A DNA stretch of 11,279 nucleotides from Bacteroidota bacterium (GTDB lineage: Bacteria > Bacteroidota > Bacteroidia > Sphingobacteriales > Sphingobacteriaceae). The notes under the pieces are model-generated. The model saw nothing but the letters and a program-made list of their open reading frames with translations, was not told where the DNA came from and did no database searches. Below, piece by piece: positions 1-8,267 of this stretch; within the stretch, counting starts at the first letter, position 1; every line of letters begins with the position of its first letter. The stretch is from the NCBI GenBank assembly GCA_025355225.1, contig JANYAB010000447.1, positions 1-11,279 of the forward strand. Reading direction: 5' to 3'. The translations under genes and the position numbers were made by a program.

Positions 1-170
1 AAGAGACTTTTTGTGTAAAAAATGTAAAATAGAGAAAATAAACACTTCTGACTCCTCTCACAATCTTCAATAATAATTCAAAAAATAGCTTCTGTTTTCC
101 TGGTTTGCCGTTTTGTGTGATACTTTTCTTGTAGAGCACACCTCTCGATCAAAATCATAGTATGAAAAAG

Positions 171-224
171 AGAGGAAAAGGCAAGAAAAGATGTCTACCA
201 TTCTCTTTACCCCTTGCTTTCTCT
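171..224 (-). terminator. possible weak hairpin terminator of the polysaccharide operon
   Basis: The arms (171-185 and 213-224, plus-strand numbering) are complementary with bulges. On the minus strand the hairpin is followed by a short T-rich run (about 165-169). It overlaps the last codons and the stop of the glycosyltransferase gene, so it could end the operon. The stem is imperfect and the region is purine/pyrimidine skewed, so chance pairing is quite possible. Confidence 0.2.
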
Positions 225-1463
225 ATTTTTATTGTAATATTTTAATCCCGATAATATGCCCATGATCTCGACACGCAACGTTCGCAATCGCAAACTATAG
301 CGTGGAAATGATTTTATTATTAAGTTCCGATAGTACAACGGGAATTTTCTTAGCTTGTGTTTTATGTAACCGGATTCCGGATGCTGTTCTTGTTGTATAA
401 GAGCGGCTGTTGTAAAGCCGCGCATATAATAAAATATCTGTTTTTTTAATCCCTTTATATCTTTACGGTGTTCGTGATAAGTAATTGCTCTTGGATTGTA
501 GTGAATGGCAAATCCTTTAGAAAGTATTCTGAACCACATTTCCGAGTCGCCATTACATCCAGCTGCTCCTACATCAAGTAATTCATTAAAATACCTCGTT
601 TTTTCAAAAACCGATTTTCGGAAAGCCATATTGGCCCCGGCGCCTATTTCCCAAACCGGCGTCCCTGTTGGTAACGTTGCTTTAAAATAAACGTCATCGT
701 ATACTTTATCAACATAACCACGATTAAAACTCCAATATTTTTCAAAAATAAACTGCGCCTTGGTATCTAAGGCCGATGCAATTATTAAACCCGTCATTGC
801 GCCTACAGATGGATCTTGAAATGTCTCCCACACCCGGTATACCCAAAGCGATTGAACGCAAACATCATCATCTGTAAAGGCAATAATCGGGCATGTCGAA
901 TTTAAAATACCCGTATTCCTGGCATTGTCCAGGCCTGCCCTTGGCTCTTTAACGTATGTAACCCCATCAAATTTTTCTACCACATTTTTTGTAGAATCAT
1001 CAACCGGGGCATTATCAACTACAACTATTTCTTCGGGAAGGCAAGTAAGCGCCTTTAGTGCAGTGAGGCATTTTTGTAAATGGGCTGCCCTGTTACGCGT
1101 GCAGATCACAACAGATACAGGTACACTAACAGGTATTTTTAGATCAATAAATTTTGAGAGCAGTATTTCCATCCAGCCATTCCACTCTTCAGGCATTTTA
1201 TTTCTTATCCAATATTCCCATTCGTTCCCTATGGGTTCATCTTTCGAATAAAACTCTATTGTGGGTTTAATGGCATTTATTAATTGGTCACAATATTCTT
1301 TTTCTGAAACGGGTTTATCGGGCTCAATAAAAATCTGTCCCAACCCAATATCCTTCCACCAAAAAACCAGGTAGTTTCCTTTTTCTTTCACATCCAGTTT
1401 CGGCACCGTTAACGTGCTGTTAAGGTAAATGTGATGGATAATATATGGAGGAAAGGTTTTCAC
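207..1463 (-). CDS. family 2 glycosyltransferase with N-terminal accessory domain
   Basis: Predicted cytoplasmic or membrane-associated enzyme that transfers a sugar from a nucleotide-sugar donor to a growing surface glycan. The GT-A core runs from about residue 114 to 330. It opens with a nucleotide-binding strand (VSVVICTRNRA, 116-126), has EEIVVVDNAP at 144-153, and carries the metal-binding acidic DDD triad at 198-200. The segment GDSEMWFR (305-312) fits the acidic catalytic-base region, and YHEHR lies near 329. About 110 residues precede the core; similar extensions occur in other GT2 proteins. The start is a GTG: the first internal Met is residue 90 and would remove this extension. The gene begins 20 bases after the ABC ATPase stop, so it is the third gene of the export operon. 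Donor and acceptor sugars cannot be read from the sequence. Confidence 0.9.
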   Translation of the reverse strand: MKTFPPYIIHHIYLNSTLTVPKLDVKEKGNYLVFWWKDIGLGQIFIEPDKPVSEKEYCDQLINAIKPTIEFYSKDEPIGNEWEYWIRNKMPEEWNGWMEILLSKFIDLKIPVSVPVSVVICTRNRAAHLQKCLTALKALTCLPEEIVVVDNAPVDDSTKNVVEKFDGVTYVKEPRAGLDNARNTGILNSTCPIIAFTDDDVCVQSLWVYRVWETFQDPSVGAMTGLIIASALDTKAQFIFEKYWSFNRGYVDKVYDDVYFKATLPTGTPVWEIGAGANMAFRKSVFEKTRYFNELLDVGAAGCNGDSEMWFRILSKGFAIHYNPRAITYHEHRKDIKGLKKQIFYYMRGFTTAALIQQEQHPESGYIKHKLRKFPLYYRNLIIKSFPRYSLRLRTLRVEIMGILSGLKYYNKNRESKG

Positions 1464-1483
1464 ACAATATTTATTTATGGTTT

Positions 1484-2758
1484 TTATTCTAAAGTAAATG
1501 TTGTTTGCTCAATGCGAAATGGAAACCGCGGGCGTACAGCTCCCATCCATTTACCATACCATTTTATGTCGCCTCTAAAGTCTTCCAAATCAAAAGCCAT
1601 GCATTCTTCGAAATAAAATAGCTGAATGGAAGTATCTCTGTTAATAACCAGGGAAATGAAATAAGACCCATCGTTTAAAAAATTACCCGGGATTGTGCAT
1701 TCTCCTTCTATCAGCCCTTTTTCGAAATTCATCGAGGGGGATTGATTATCAAAAATACATTCGCCGCCATAGGAAAAAAGATGCAGTCCAATGGAAAGGG
1801 ATACATCATCAATTAAATTCCAAAACTTAAATTTAACTGTTAATGGTACCCGGATATCAAGCGGTTCGTCCGGGTTTTCAATTTGCGGAACAAGCTCCAC
1901 TTTTTTAAAACGTATAAAGTCGTTACCGGGGGCTTCCTGCAAATTGTCCCAGCTTTGCTTAAGGTTAAATTGCTGCACGCTGGCGAGATATTTATTTACA
2001 ACCGTAGAACATACGCCTATTTCTTTTATCTGGCCGTGCTTCAACCATATCGCCTTATTACAGAGATTATTTATTGCCTGCATAAAGTGGCTGACAAAAA
2101 GAACTGTCCGCCCTTCTTTTTGGGAAACATCTCTCATTTTTCCAAGGCACTTTTTCTGAAAATCAGCATCACCTACAGCCAGCACTTCATCCACAATTAA
2201 TATATCGGGTTCCAGGTGCGCAACTACCGCAAAAGCCAAACGGACATACATACCCGAAGAATATCTTTTTATCGGTGTATCCAAAAACTTTTCGATGCCT
2301 GAAAAATCGACTATTTCGTCAAATTTCCGTTGAATCTCTGCTTTGGTCATCCCTAAGGTATAACCGCTGATATATATATTTTCGCGCCCGGTAAGCTCAG
2401 GATGAAAACCGGTACCTACTTCAAGGATACTGCTTACCTTACCCACGCCTCTAACTGAGCCGGTTGTTGGTTGAACGATCCTTGAAATTATTTTAAGTAA
2501 AGTAGATTTCCCCGATCCGTTGCTCCCAATAATACCTAATGCATCGCCTTGCTTTACATCAAAAGAGATGTTTTTTAAGGCCCATAGATCCTGGTTTGAT
2601 AGATGCGAGGTATCTTCCGTCATCAGGTAGGGGTCTTCTTTTTTTATGATTGATGTTTTCCACCATGTATTTAAATCCCGTCTCAGCGAGCCGGAACCTA
2701 TTTGCCCTAACCGATATACTTTTGAAATATTTTGAACCTCAATTACTGTTTCTGCCAT
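1484..2758 (-). CDS. polysaccharide ABC exporter ATPase (Wzt-like) with C-terminal cargo-binding extension
   Basis: ATP-hydrolysing subunit of an inner-membrane exporter for O-antigen, capsule or teichoic-acid-like polymers. Walker A is GSNGSGKST (78-86), the signature is YSSGM (166-170), Walker B is ILIVDE (186-191) and the switch histidine is H224. The segment EVGTGFHPELTGREN (113-127) in place of a normal Q-loop region is typical of the Wzt/TagH/KpsT branch. At 424 residues it is much longer than a bare ATPase. The extra part from about 270 to the end matches in size and position the Wzt C-terminal beta-sandwich that recognises the finished O-polysaccharide terminus in E. coli O8/O9a systems. 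It starts 7 bases after the permease stop. This suggests an export route in which a capped polymer is selected, although no capping enzyme is visible in this window. Confidence 0.93.
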   Translation of the reverse strand: MAETVIEVQNISKVYRLGQIGSGSLRRDLNTWWKTSIIKKEDPYLMTEDTSHLSNQDLWALKNISFDVKQGDALGIIGSNGSGKSTLLKIISRIVQPTTGSVRGVGKVSSILEVGTGFHPELTGRENIYISGYTLGMTKAEIQRKFDEIVDFSGIEKFLDTPIKRYSSGMYVRLAFAVVAHLEPDILIVDEVLAVGDADFQKKCLGKMRDVSQKEGRTVLFVSHFMQAINNLCNKAIWLKHGQIKEIGVCSTVVNKYLASVQQFNLKQSWDNLQEAPGNDFIRFKKVELVPQIENPDEPLDIRVPLTVKFKFWNLIDDVSLSIGLHLFSYGGECIFDNQSPSMNFEKGLIEGECTIPGNFLNDGSYFISLVINRDTSIQLFYFEECMAFDLEDFRGDIKWYGKWMGAVRPRFPFRIEQTTFTLE

Positions 2759-2765
2759 ACCCGGG

Positions 2766-3623
2766 TTAAATTACATCAATAAGTTTACCACCTTGTTTAT
2801 TGAATAATAATACGGCGGTTGATAATGAAACGATCATAAAAATAATACTATATAGTAGTTGAGAACTGGAAACGGTTCCCTGTCCCAATAACCCAAGGCG
2901 GAAGAGTTCAAATAAAGGAGTCAACGGATTAAGCTCAACGATCCAGCGTGTATGCCCTTTAACTGTGGACAAAGGATATATTACGGGCGTTATAAAAAGT
3001 AAAACCCGTATTAAAATATCGACAAAGTTAGTTAGATCACGATACTTGGCAGTTATGATAGAAAACAAAAGGCCAATACTCGTGCTTATCATTCCAATGA
3101 TCAGAAGAACAAACGGAAGTGAAAGCAGGTACCAGGTAAACGTAACACTAAAGCCCCTGAATATTATAAAATAGGCCAAAATGATAACTAATAAAGCCAA
3201 TTGAATAAGAAAACGAAAAAATTGTGTGATTATTAAAGCGATAGGAACGATAAGCCGTGGGAAATAAACTTTGCTGAATATGTGGATATTATCACGGAAT
3301 ATCTTAGATGCTGCCGAAAAGCTATCGTTGAAAAAATTCCAGAGTATGATCCCGGCGAAGTAAAATAAAACAGGCGGTAATTTGCCCCCAATTGAAACTC
3401 CTATTATATTGTTGAACACAAATACGTAAGTGATGGTAGTTATTACGGGTTGAAATAATACCCACAGCGGCCCCAACAGGGTTTGCTGGTAGTTGATCAG
3501 GAATTCTTTTCTTACTAATCGCCATAAAAGGTGGTGATAAGATAATAATTCTTTAAAATTTAAATTGAAATAGCTGCTTTTGGCTTCAATGACCCACTTA
3601 ATTTTCTTTTCTGTTGACAACAT
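2766..3623 (-). CDS. polysaccharide ABC exporter permease (Wzm-like, ABC-2 family)
   Basis: Inner-membrane channel subunit that pairs with the ATPase encoded next to it. The 285-residue length is usual for the family. A cytoplasmic N-terminal stretch (about 1-45, including LVRKEFLINYQQTLLGPLW) is followed by about six hydrophobic segments at roughly 55-75, 83-98, 122-150, 163-190, 200-220 and 255-275. The segment YRDLTNFVD before RVLLFITPVIYP is a hallmark of ABC-2 polysaccharide permeases. It is the first gene of the minus-strand operon. Its promoter should lie in the 714-base gap to its right, but I see no clear TTTG/TAnnTTTG pair there on that strand. Confidence 0.93.
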   Translation of the reverse strand: MLSTEKKIKWVIEAKSSYFNLNFKELLSYHHLLWRLVRKEFLINYQQTLLGPLWVLFQPVITTITYVFVFNNIIGVSIGGKLPPVLFYFAGIILWNFFNDSFSAASKIFRDNIHIFSKVYFPRLIVPIALIITQFFRFLIQLALLVIILAYFIIFRGFSVTFTWYLLSLPFVLLIIGMISTSIGLLFSIITAKYRDLTNFVDILIRVLLFITPVIYPLSTVKGHTRWIVELNPLTPLFELFRLGLLGQGTVSSSQLLYSIIFMIVSLSTAVLLFNKQGGKLIDVI

Positions 3624-4337
3624 ATTAATTTAAATGCGGTTAGTTGAGTTAAATACGCTTATTACTTATACTTAATTATTGTTTACTAAGTTTTGTTCAT
3701 TTAATAAATAAACTGCCATAATAGCGTGATATGGGGAAATCTATTTACTATTAAAGGCCTGCTCCCATAGGCGGTAATGAGGAATTCTGTAACAAGTTTC
3801 TTCGGAAGATACAATTAATGAACCAATGTGCCAATAACAAAAGAGGATACTTATTTGCATTACCTTTATCAGGTCTCTTATCATCTAAAATATTGCGATA
3901 TAAGGACTTGTTATATTTTATGTCGCGACTTAATATTCAAGTCCCAATTTAACATTCAAAAGTGGTAATTCATAATTATTGTTGCGACTCAGCATATCCC
4001 TTTAAAAAATTATTGCTGAAGATCAGGAAACAATTTCACTAAAAAGAAAAGCAGGCTGTCCATATAAAAATATCCCGAACTATCCAGGCAAGTCTTTCAT
4101 TTTCAATGTAAAAACTTACCCAAATTGGGCAAATTAAACGCAGCCTTTTGAGGAAAAACATGCTATGAAATGCAGAAGCCTACATGGGGAGCTTAATTTA
4201 AACGATTATTTATATAGTCATTAATTAAATAGCGCCACCTAAAGGAAAAAACGTAAAATAATTTAAACAAATTCACAATATCTATAAAAACAGATAGGGT
4301 TTAGCACTCTTATTGCTAAATATACTTTTTTGTTAAT
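3624..4337. other. 714-base divergent intergenic region without a convincing gene
   Basis: It separates the minus-strand export operon from the plus-strand secreted-protein gene, so it should carry promoters in both directions. No good match to the Bacteroidota promoter was found on either strand. It contains a 44-codon plus-strand frame at 3818-3952 with no recognisable product, a GTCGCGAC palindrome at 3922-3929, an 11-base near-palindrome CCCAAATTGGG at 4119-4129, and the leader hairpin listed separately. No tRNA-like fold was noticed. It is longer than expected for simple divergent promoters, so a decayed gene is possible. Confidence 0.5.
4300..4320 (+). promoter_or_regulatory. perfect 7-bp inverted repeat just upstream of the secreted-protein start
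   Basis: The arms TTTAGCA (4300-4306) and TGCTAAA (4314-4320) are perfectly complementary around a 7-base loop. The second arm ends 17 bases before the ATG at 4338. It could be an operator or a leader hairpin affecting translation or mRNA stability. No T-run or Shine-Dalgarno sequence helps decide between these. Confidence 0.4.
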
Positions 4338-7300
4338 ATGAAAACAGGCAGAATTTTTTTAGGGGTTGTCTTAGCATTTGGCTTAACGTTATTGGGTAAT
4401 AACCTATATGCCCAGACTGCTCCCAATATCACGTACACCCCGGCAATTAACGTTTATACAATAAACACGACCATTACCAACCCAACACTCAGCAATTCAG
4501 GTGGGGCGGTGGCAGCGTTTGCTTTTGGTACCGGCGTTCCGCTTACCGGGGCTACTTTAAATAACCCCTATGGCATGGGAATTGACCCCAACGGCAATAT
4601 CTACGTTACTAATTACGGCAATAATTCAATAAGTGAATACAATTCATTGGGTGTGTACCAGACTACTTTTGGTACCGCAGTTAACATATCAAACCCTGCA
4701 GGTATTGTTTTCGACAACTCGGGAAATGGCTATGTTTTAAACTACAACAGAACAAATAATGGCCTTGGCAATCATCATGGCAATGCTTATGTGGATCAAT
4801 ATAGTTCTACCGGTGTATATCAATCAACCATAATTCAGGGCTTAAACACCGCTACCGGAATTGCAATAGATCTCTCAAATAATCTTTATGTTGCGCAAGG
4901 CAGTTATAACAATGGCAATAACACGGTATCTCAATTTAATACCCTGGGAGCGCTTGCTTTTACTACCAATGGTGTAAATACCGTTAACCCTGTGGCTGTT
5001 GCGGTAGATGGTGCTGGTAATTTTTATGCATTGGATAACACCAACAAAAACGTGGTCAAATATAATTCCACGGGAACTTATGTATCAACCCTAATTACCG
5101 GATTTACTAACCCCAATTCAATTTGGCTAGATGGCGCAGGTAATATTTATGTCGGTGATTCAGCGGCAGTCCCATCTGTCGGAAATACGACCGGAAGTGT
5201 AAAGGTATACAATTCGGTCGGCACTCTTATAACATCAATAGCAGGCCTTGATGACCCGGAGGGCCTTGTTACTGATAGCAAAGGCAACCTGTATGTATCC
5301 GACTTTACCAATAACACGGTAACCAAATACCCACCTACAGGCGGGTATCATTTAAGTGCACCTTTACCGGCGAGTTTAATCTTCAGCAATAACGGAGGTA
5401 CTTTTTCAGGAATGCCGACAGTTTCATTTAATGCTACAAATTATACCGTTACCGCCTATAATGCCGGCGGAAGCAGCACTTCCAATATAATAACGCTATC
5501 GTGTCCTCCCAATTTAGCGGCGCCCGACATCAGTTACGTTCCATCGATAAATGTTTTTACGATTGGTTCAGTGATAACTAATTTGGTTCCCACAAATATT
5601 GGAGGAGTTCCTACAAGTTGGACGATAACCCCCGCTACTTTGACAACATCGACCGGCCTTACTTTTTCCGGCGGCGCAGGTGGCACTGGCACCTTCTCCG
5701 GCACGCCTACAACCAAATCAGCGGCAAAGGTTTATACCATTACCGCCACCAATGCCTCGGGCAGCAGTACAACAACGGTAAGTATAGCCTGCGTAGTTGA
5801 TAATTTCTGGACAGGGAAAATGAGCAGCGACTGGACTGACAAACAAAACTGGAGTACCAAAAGTGTTCCCACCGTAACTGATCTTGCCAGTATAGGAGTT
5901 GTAGCTTATTTACCTAAGCCTAGCCCTATAATAACTGCGAACACCCCTGCCTATTACGTAACATTTGGTTCTAATGCAGGCAATTTTACAGTTCAAACCG
6001 GGGGAACATTCACGGTTAATAATATCCTTGAAGTCACTTCACTTGCCACACAAAATTTTGTCGGAACGGGAACTGGGGCTATAAACATAGTTCCGGGGGC
6101 CTTTGTAAATATGAATAGCACAGGAGTGTTAACCATCACTAATTCAGGAGCAGCCAATTTAGTTACTTTACAATCAGACGCTACAGGTTCTGCAACAATC
6201 AGCCAGATGACGACCGGCTCAATTACAGGGGCGGTTAACGTACAGCGCTACATAACCGGCGGGGCCGGCTACAGAGGTTACCGCTTGCTTAGCTCGCCGG
6301 TCTACGGTACAACAATAAGTTCAAACAATGTTTACAGTGTAAACTACGTCAAGAACAGCTGTTTCGTTAAAGGCACAACTGGCATAGCAGGTGGCTTTGA
6401 CGTAACAGGCAATCCCACGATATTTTTATATCGCGAAAACCTGGCTCCAGTGAACTTCTCGTTTACAGGCGGTAATTACAGAGGTATCAACACTTTCGGC
6501 ACAACGCCCAATTATAATTATTTAATCGATAACGATGGAGCAAACGCTTTTAATATCCTGGTAGGTAATGGGTACCTTTTCTTTTTCAGGGGCGATAGGA
6601 ATGCAGTAGGTCAAACCGTTGCCACGGAATCACTTACTACTTATGTGCCAACAGCTACTACATTAACGGCATCAGGAACATTAAATCAGGGGCAAATAAC
6701 GATGTACGATTGGTACACACCGACCTCCGCAAATTTAGGATTTACAACTATATCAGGCTCAATCTTAATAGAGGGTTTTAATTTAGCAGGAAATCCATAT
6801 CCCAGCTCCATTGACTGGGAACAATACAATACCACTACTTCAACCACTGGTATCTATGCCCCTAATGTATCGTCTACTGTATACGAACTTAACCCGAAAA
6901 CTCAGAATTATGATACCTATCAAAAAGGTGGCTTATTCACAAACAGTGGCACCAGGACCATTGTGAGCGGGCAGGGTTTTTTCGTATTGGCTTCGAATGC
7001 ATCAGCGCAGTTGATCTTTAACGAAACGGCAAAGGTAGCTACTCAAAATGCAGGACTGAGCCTAATGATGGGAAAACCCGTCAACCAGATAGTCAATAAT
7101 CAGTTCCTTCGCCTGCAATTGGCGCTGGATTCCGTTAATACAGATGATATGCTGATAAGCTTTAATGACAAAGCCAAAACCAGCTTTAACATAGCTGAAG
7201 ATGCCCCTTACAGACAAGGAAACGGCAAAGTAAGTTTGGCAAGTTTATCCAGCGATAACGTTCTTCTTGCAATTAACACGCGTCCTTTATTGCACCAGGG

Positions 7301-8141
7301 GCAAACTATTCCTTTAAAAGTAGGCGCATATGCTGATGGCGTTTATACATTAAATCTGACTGCTTTAGAGAAGATCCCCCAACTTTATGATATATGGTTA
7401 ATGGATGCTTACAAAAAAGATTCGCTGGATTTGAGGCATAACCGCACCTATAGTTTTAACATTGCCCTGAGCAATCCGGCAACATATGGTTCAGGCCGTT
7501 TTAGCCTGGTTATCCGTCAAAATCCCGCATTAGCGCTGCGCCTATTGCGATTTAATGCAACAAAAACACTATCCGGGGCACAAATAGTTTGGACAACAGC
7601 AAACGAACAGAATTACACTTATTTTACAGTTGAAAGAAGCACTAATGGCGGAACCACTTTCAATGTGTTGAATAGCGTCGTTTCCAGCGGGCTGGGAACC
7701 TACAGCTTCTTGGATAAAGATCCGGTTACAGGTACCGACAGTTATCGTTTAGAACTCCAGGATCTGAATGGCGTTATAAGCTATTCAAAGATAATTAACC
7801 TTAAGTACGAAAATACAAGCAACAGGAGCAATAGTAATATCAGCGTATATCCAAACCCGGTTAGCAGTACGTTAAATTTAGTGATAACTCCTCCTAACGG
7901 TTCGGAATTGCCGACCTATGCAAGTACAGAGCATAATTTAGCTGCAACCCAAAATACTACAGCGATTATATATGGTATTAAAATAATCACCAAAAGCGGT
8001 GTTGTTATAAAAACTGCAACGTCTTCATCGCCTAACTGGCAAGCCAATGTAAGCAACCTGACGCCAGGCGCTTACGTTATCCAGGTAATTAATAACAGTA
8101 ATAATAGCCTAGTGGGTCAATTGACCTTTGTGAAACTATAA
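4338..8141 (+). CDS. large secreted T9SS cargo protein with NHL-like beta-propeller and Ig-like domains
   Basis: Predicted cell-surface or secreted multidomain protein of 1267 residues, exported by Sec and then by the type IX system. The signal peptide is residues 1-25, with probable cleavage after NNLYA. Residues 28-60 form the first half of an Ig-like (He_PIG-like) domain. Six NHL-type blades follow at about 75-335, each with a G-x-x-x-D-x-x-GN-x-YV-type strand near 81, 122, 174, 220, 261 and 309. The second half of that Ig domain is 336-389. A complete second copy is 394-485. Residues 489-515 (WTGKMSSDWTDKQNWST) begin a domain common in T9SS cargo. NVQRYITGG (634-642) and FNLAGNPYPSSIDW (814-827) mark further cargo-type modules. 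A fibronectin-like segment spans about 1066-1160, and the sorting domain, starting NISVYPNPV, is 1167-1267. No catalytic motif was recognised; adhesion or glycan binding is a guess. A strong terminator follows. Confidence 0.9.
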   Translation: MKTGRIFLGVVLAFGLTLLGNNLYAQTAPNITYTPAINVYTINTTITNPTLSNSGGAVAAFAFGTGVPLTGATLNNPYGMGIDPNGNIYVTNYGNNSISEYNSLGVYQTTFGTAVNISNPAGIVFDNSGNGYVLNYNRTNNGLGNHHGNAYVDQYSSTGVYQSTIIQGLNTATGIAIDLSNNLYVAQGSYNNGNNTVSQFNTLGALAFTTNGVNTVNPVAVAVDGAGNFYALDNTNKNVVKYNSTGTYVSTLITGFTNPNSIWLDGAGNIYVGDSAAVPSVGNTTGSVKVYNSVGTLITSIAGLDDPEGLVTDSKGNLYVSDFTNNTVTKYPPTGGYHLSAPLPASLIFSNNGGTFSGMPTVSFNATNYTVTAYNAGGSSTSNIITLSCPPNLAAPDISYVPSINVFTIGSVITNLVPTNIGGVPTSWTITPATLTTSTGLTFSGGAGGTGTFSGTPTTKSAAKVYTITATNASGSSTTTVSIACVVDNFWTGKMSSDWTDKQNWSTKSVPTVTDLASIGVVAYLPKPSPIITANTPAYYVTFGSNAGNFTVQTGGTFTVNNILEVTSLATQNFVGTGTGAINIVPGAFVNMNSTGVLTITNSGAANLVTLQSDATGSATISQMTTGSITGAVNVQRYITGGAGYRGYRLLSSPVYGTTISSNNVYSVNYVKNSCFVKGTTGIAGGFDVTGNPTIFLYRENLAPVNFSFTGGNYRGINTFGTTPNYNYLIDNDGANAFNILVGNGYLFFFRGDRNAVGQTVATESLTTYVPTATTLTASGTLNQGQITMYDWYTPTSANLGFTTISGSILIEGFNLAGNPYPSSIDWEQYNTTTSTTGIYAPNVSSTVYELNPKTQNYDTYQKGGLFTNSGTRTIVSGQGFFVLASNASAQLIFNETAKVATQNAGLSLMMGKPVNQIVNNQFLRLQLALDSVNTDDMLISFNDKAKTSFNIAEDAPYRQGNGKVSLASLSSDNVLLAINTRPLLHQGQTIPLKVGAYADGVYTLNLTALEKIPQLYDIWLMDAYKKDSLDLRHNRTYSFNIALSNPATYGSGRFSLVIRQNPALALRLLRFNATKTLSGAQIVWTTANEQNYTYFTVERSTNGGTTFNVLNSVVSSGLGTYSFLDKDPVTGTDSYRLELQDLNGVISYSKIINLKYENTSNRSNSNISVYPNPVSSTLNLVITPPNGSELPTYASTEHNLAATQNTTAIIYGIKIITKSGVVIKTATSSSPNWQANVSNLTPGAYVIQVINNSNNSLVGQLTFVKL

Positions 8142-8157
8142 ACATATTGTAGTAAAC

Positions 8158-8191
8158 AAAAAGCCCTCAGAAATTAATCTGAAGGCTTTTT
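8158..8191 (+). terminator. strong rho-independent terminator of the secreted-protein gene
   Basis: The outer arms AAAAAGCC (8158-8165) and GGCTTTTT (8184-8191) and the inner arms TCAGA (8167-8171) and TCTGA (8178-8182) pair around a 6-base loop with a single C/A mismatch. The 3' arm ends in a T-run. It begins 17 bases after the stop codon. The A-run on the other side could let it work in both directions. Confidence 0.88.
8159..8188 (+). repeat. 30-base terminator-core repeat, copy 1
   Basis: This 30-base stretch is identical to 9098-9127 and in the same orientation. The two copies flank the PLD-like gene. Some similarity continues upstream (TGTAG followed by a TAAA-containing run in both), with small indels. 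Confidence 0.85.
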
Positions 8192-8226
8192 GTGTTTTTA
8201 TGGCTTATTAGCCTTAAATAAATAAG

Positions 8227-8254
8227 TTGGGGTTAGTACTCATTAAATATTTTG
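8227..8254 (+). promoter_or_regulatory. candidate Bacteroidota-type promoter for the PLD-like gene
   Basis: TTGG (8227-8230) and TATTTTG (8248-8254) are 17 bases apart. They resemble the -33 TTTG and -7 TAnnTTTG elements, but the -7 element is one base short. The implied start site leaves almost no 5' leader before the ATG at 8268, so the call is weak. Confidence 0.22.
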
Positions 8255-8267
8255 TAGTTTAGGCCTT

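Noticed and set aside
67..201. 44-codon minus-strand frame directly after the glycosyltransferase stop
   Set aside because: The start is close behind the operon, but the product has no recognisable motif, the composition is unremarkable and it overlaps the possible terminator.
162..245. 27-codon plus-strand frame with a basic start and hydrophobic end, resembling a tiny membrane peptide
   Set aside because: It is antisense to the end of the glycosyltransferase gene in purine/pyrimidine-skewed DNA, with no other support.
925..1251. 108-codon plus-strand frame inside the glycosyltransferase gene
   Set aside because: It is a shadow of the real minus-strand gene, whose GT2 motifs are clear.
3818..3952. 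44-codon plus-strand frame in the divergent gap
   Set aside because: No recognisable product, no ribosome site and no neighbour that would explain it.
4560..5310. Repetitive-looking region considered as a DNA tandem repeat
   Set aside because: The similarity is at protein level (propeller blades of about 40-48 residues); the DNA itself has diverged.
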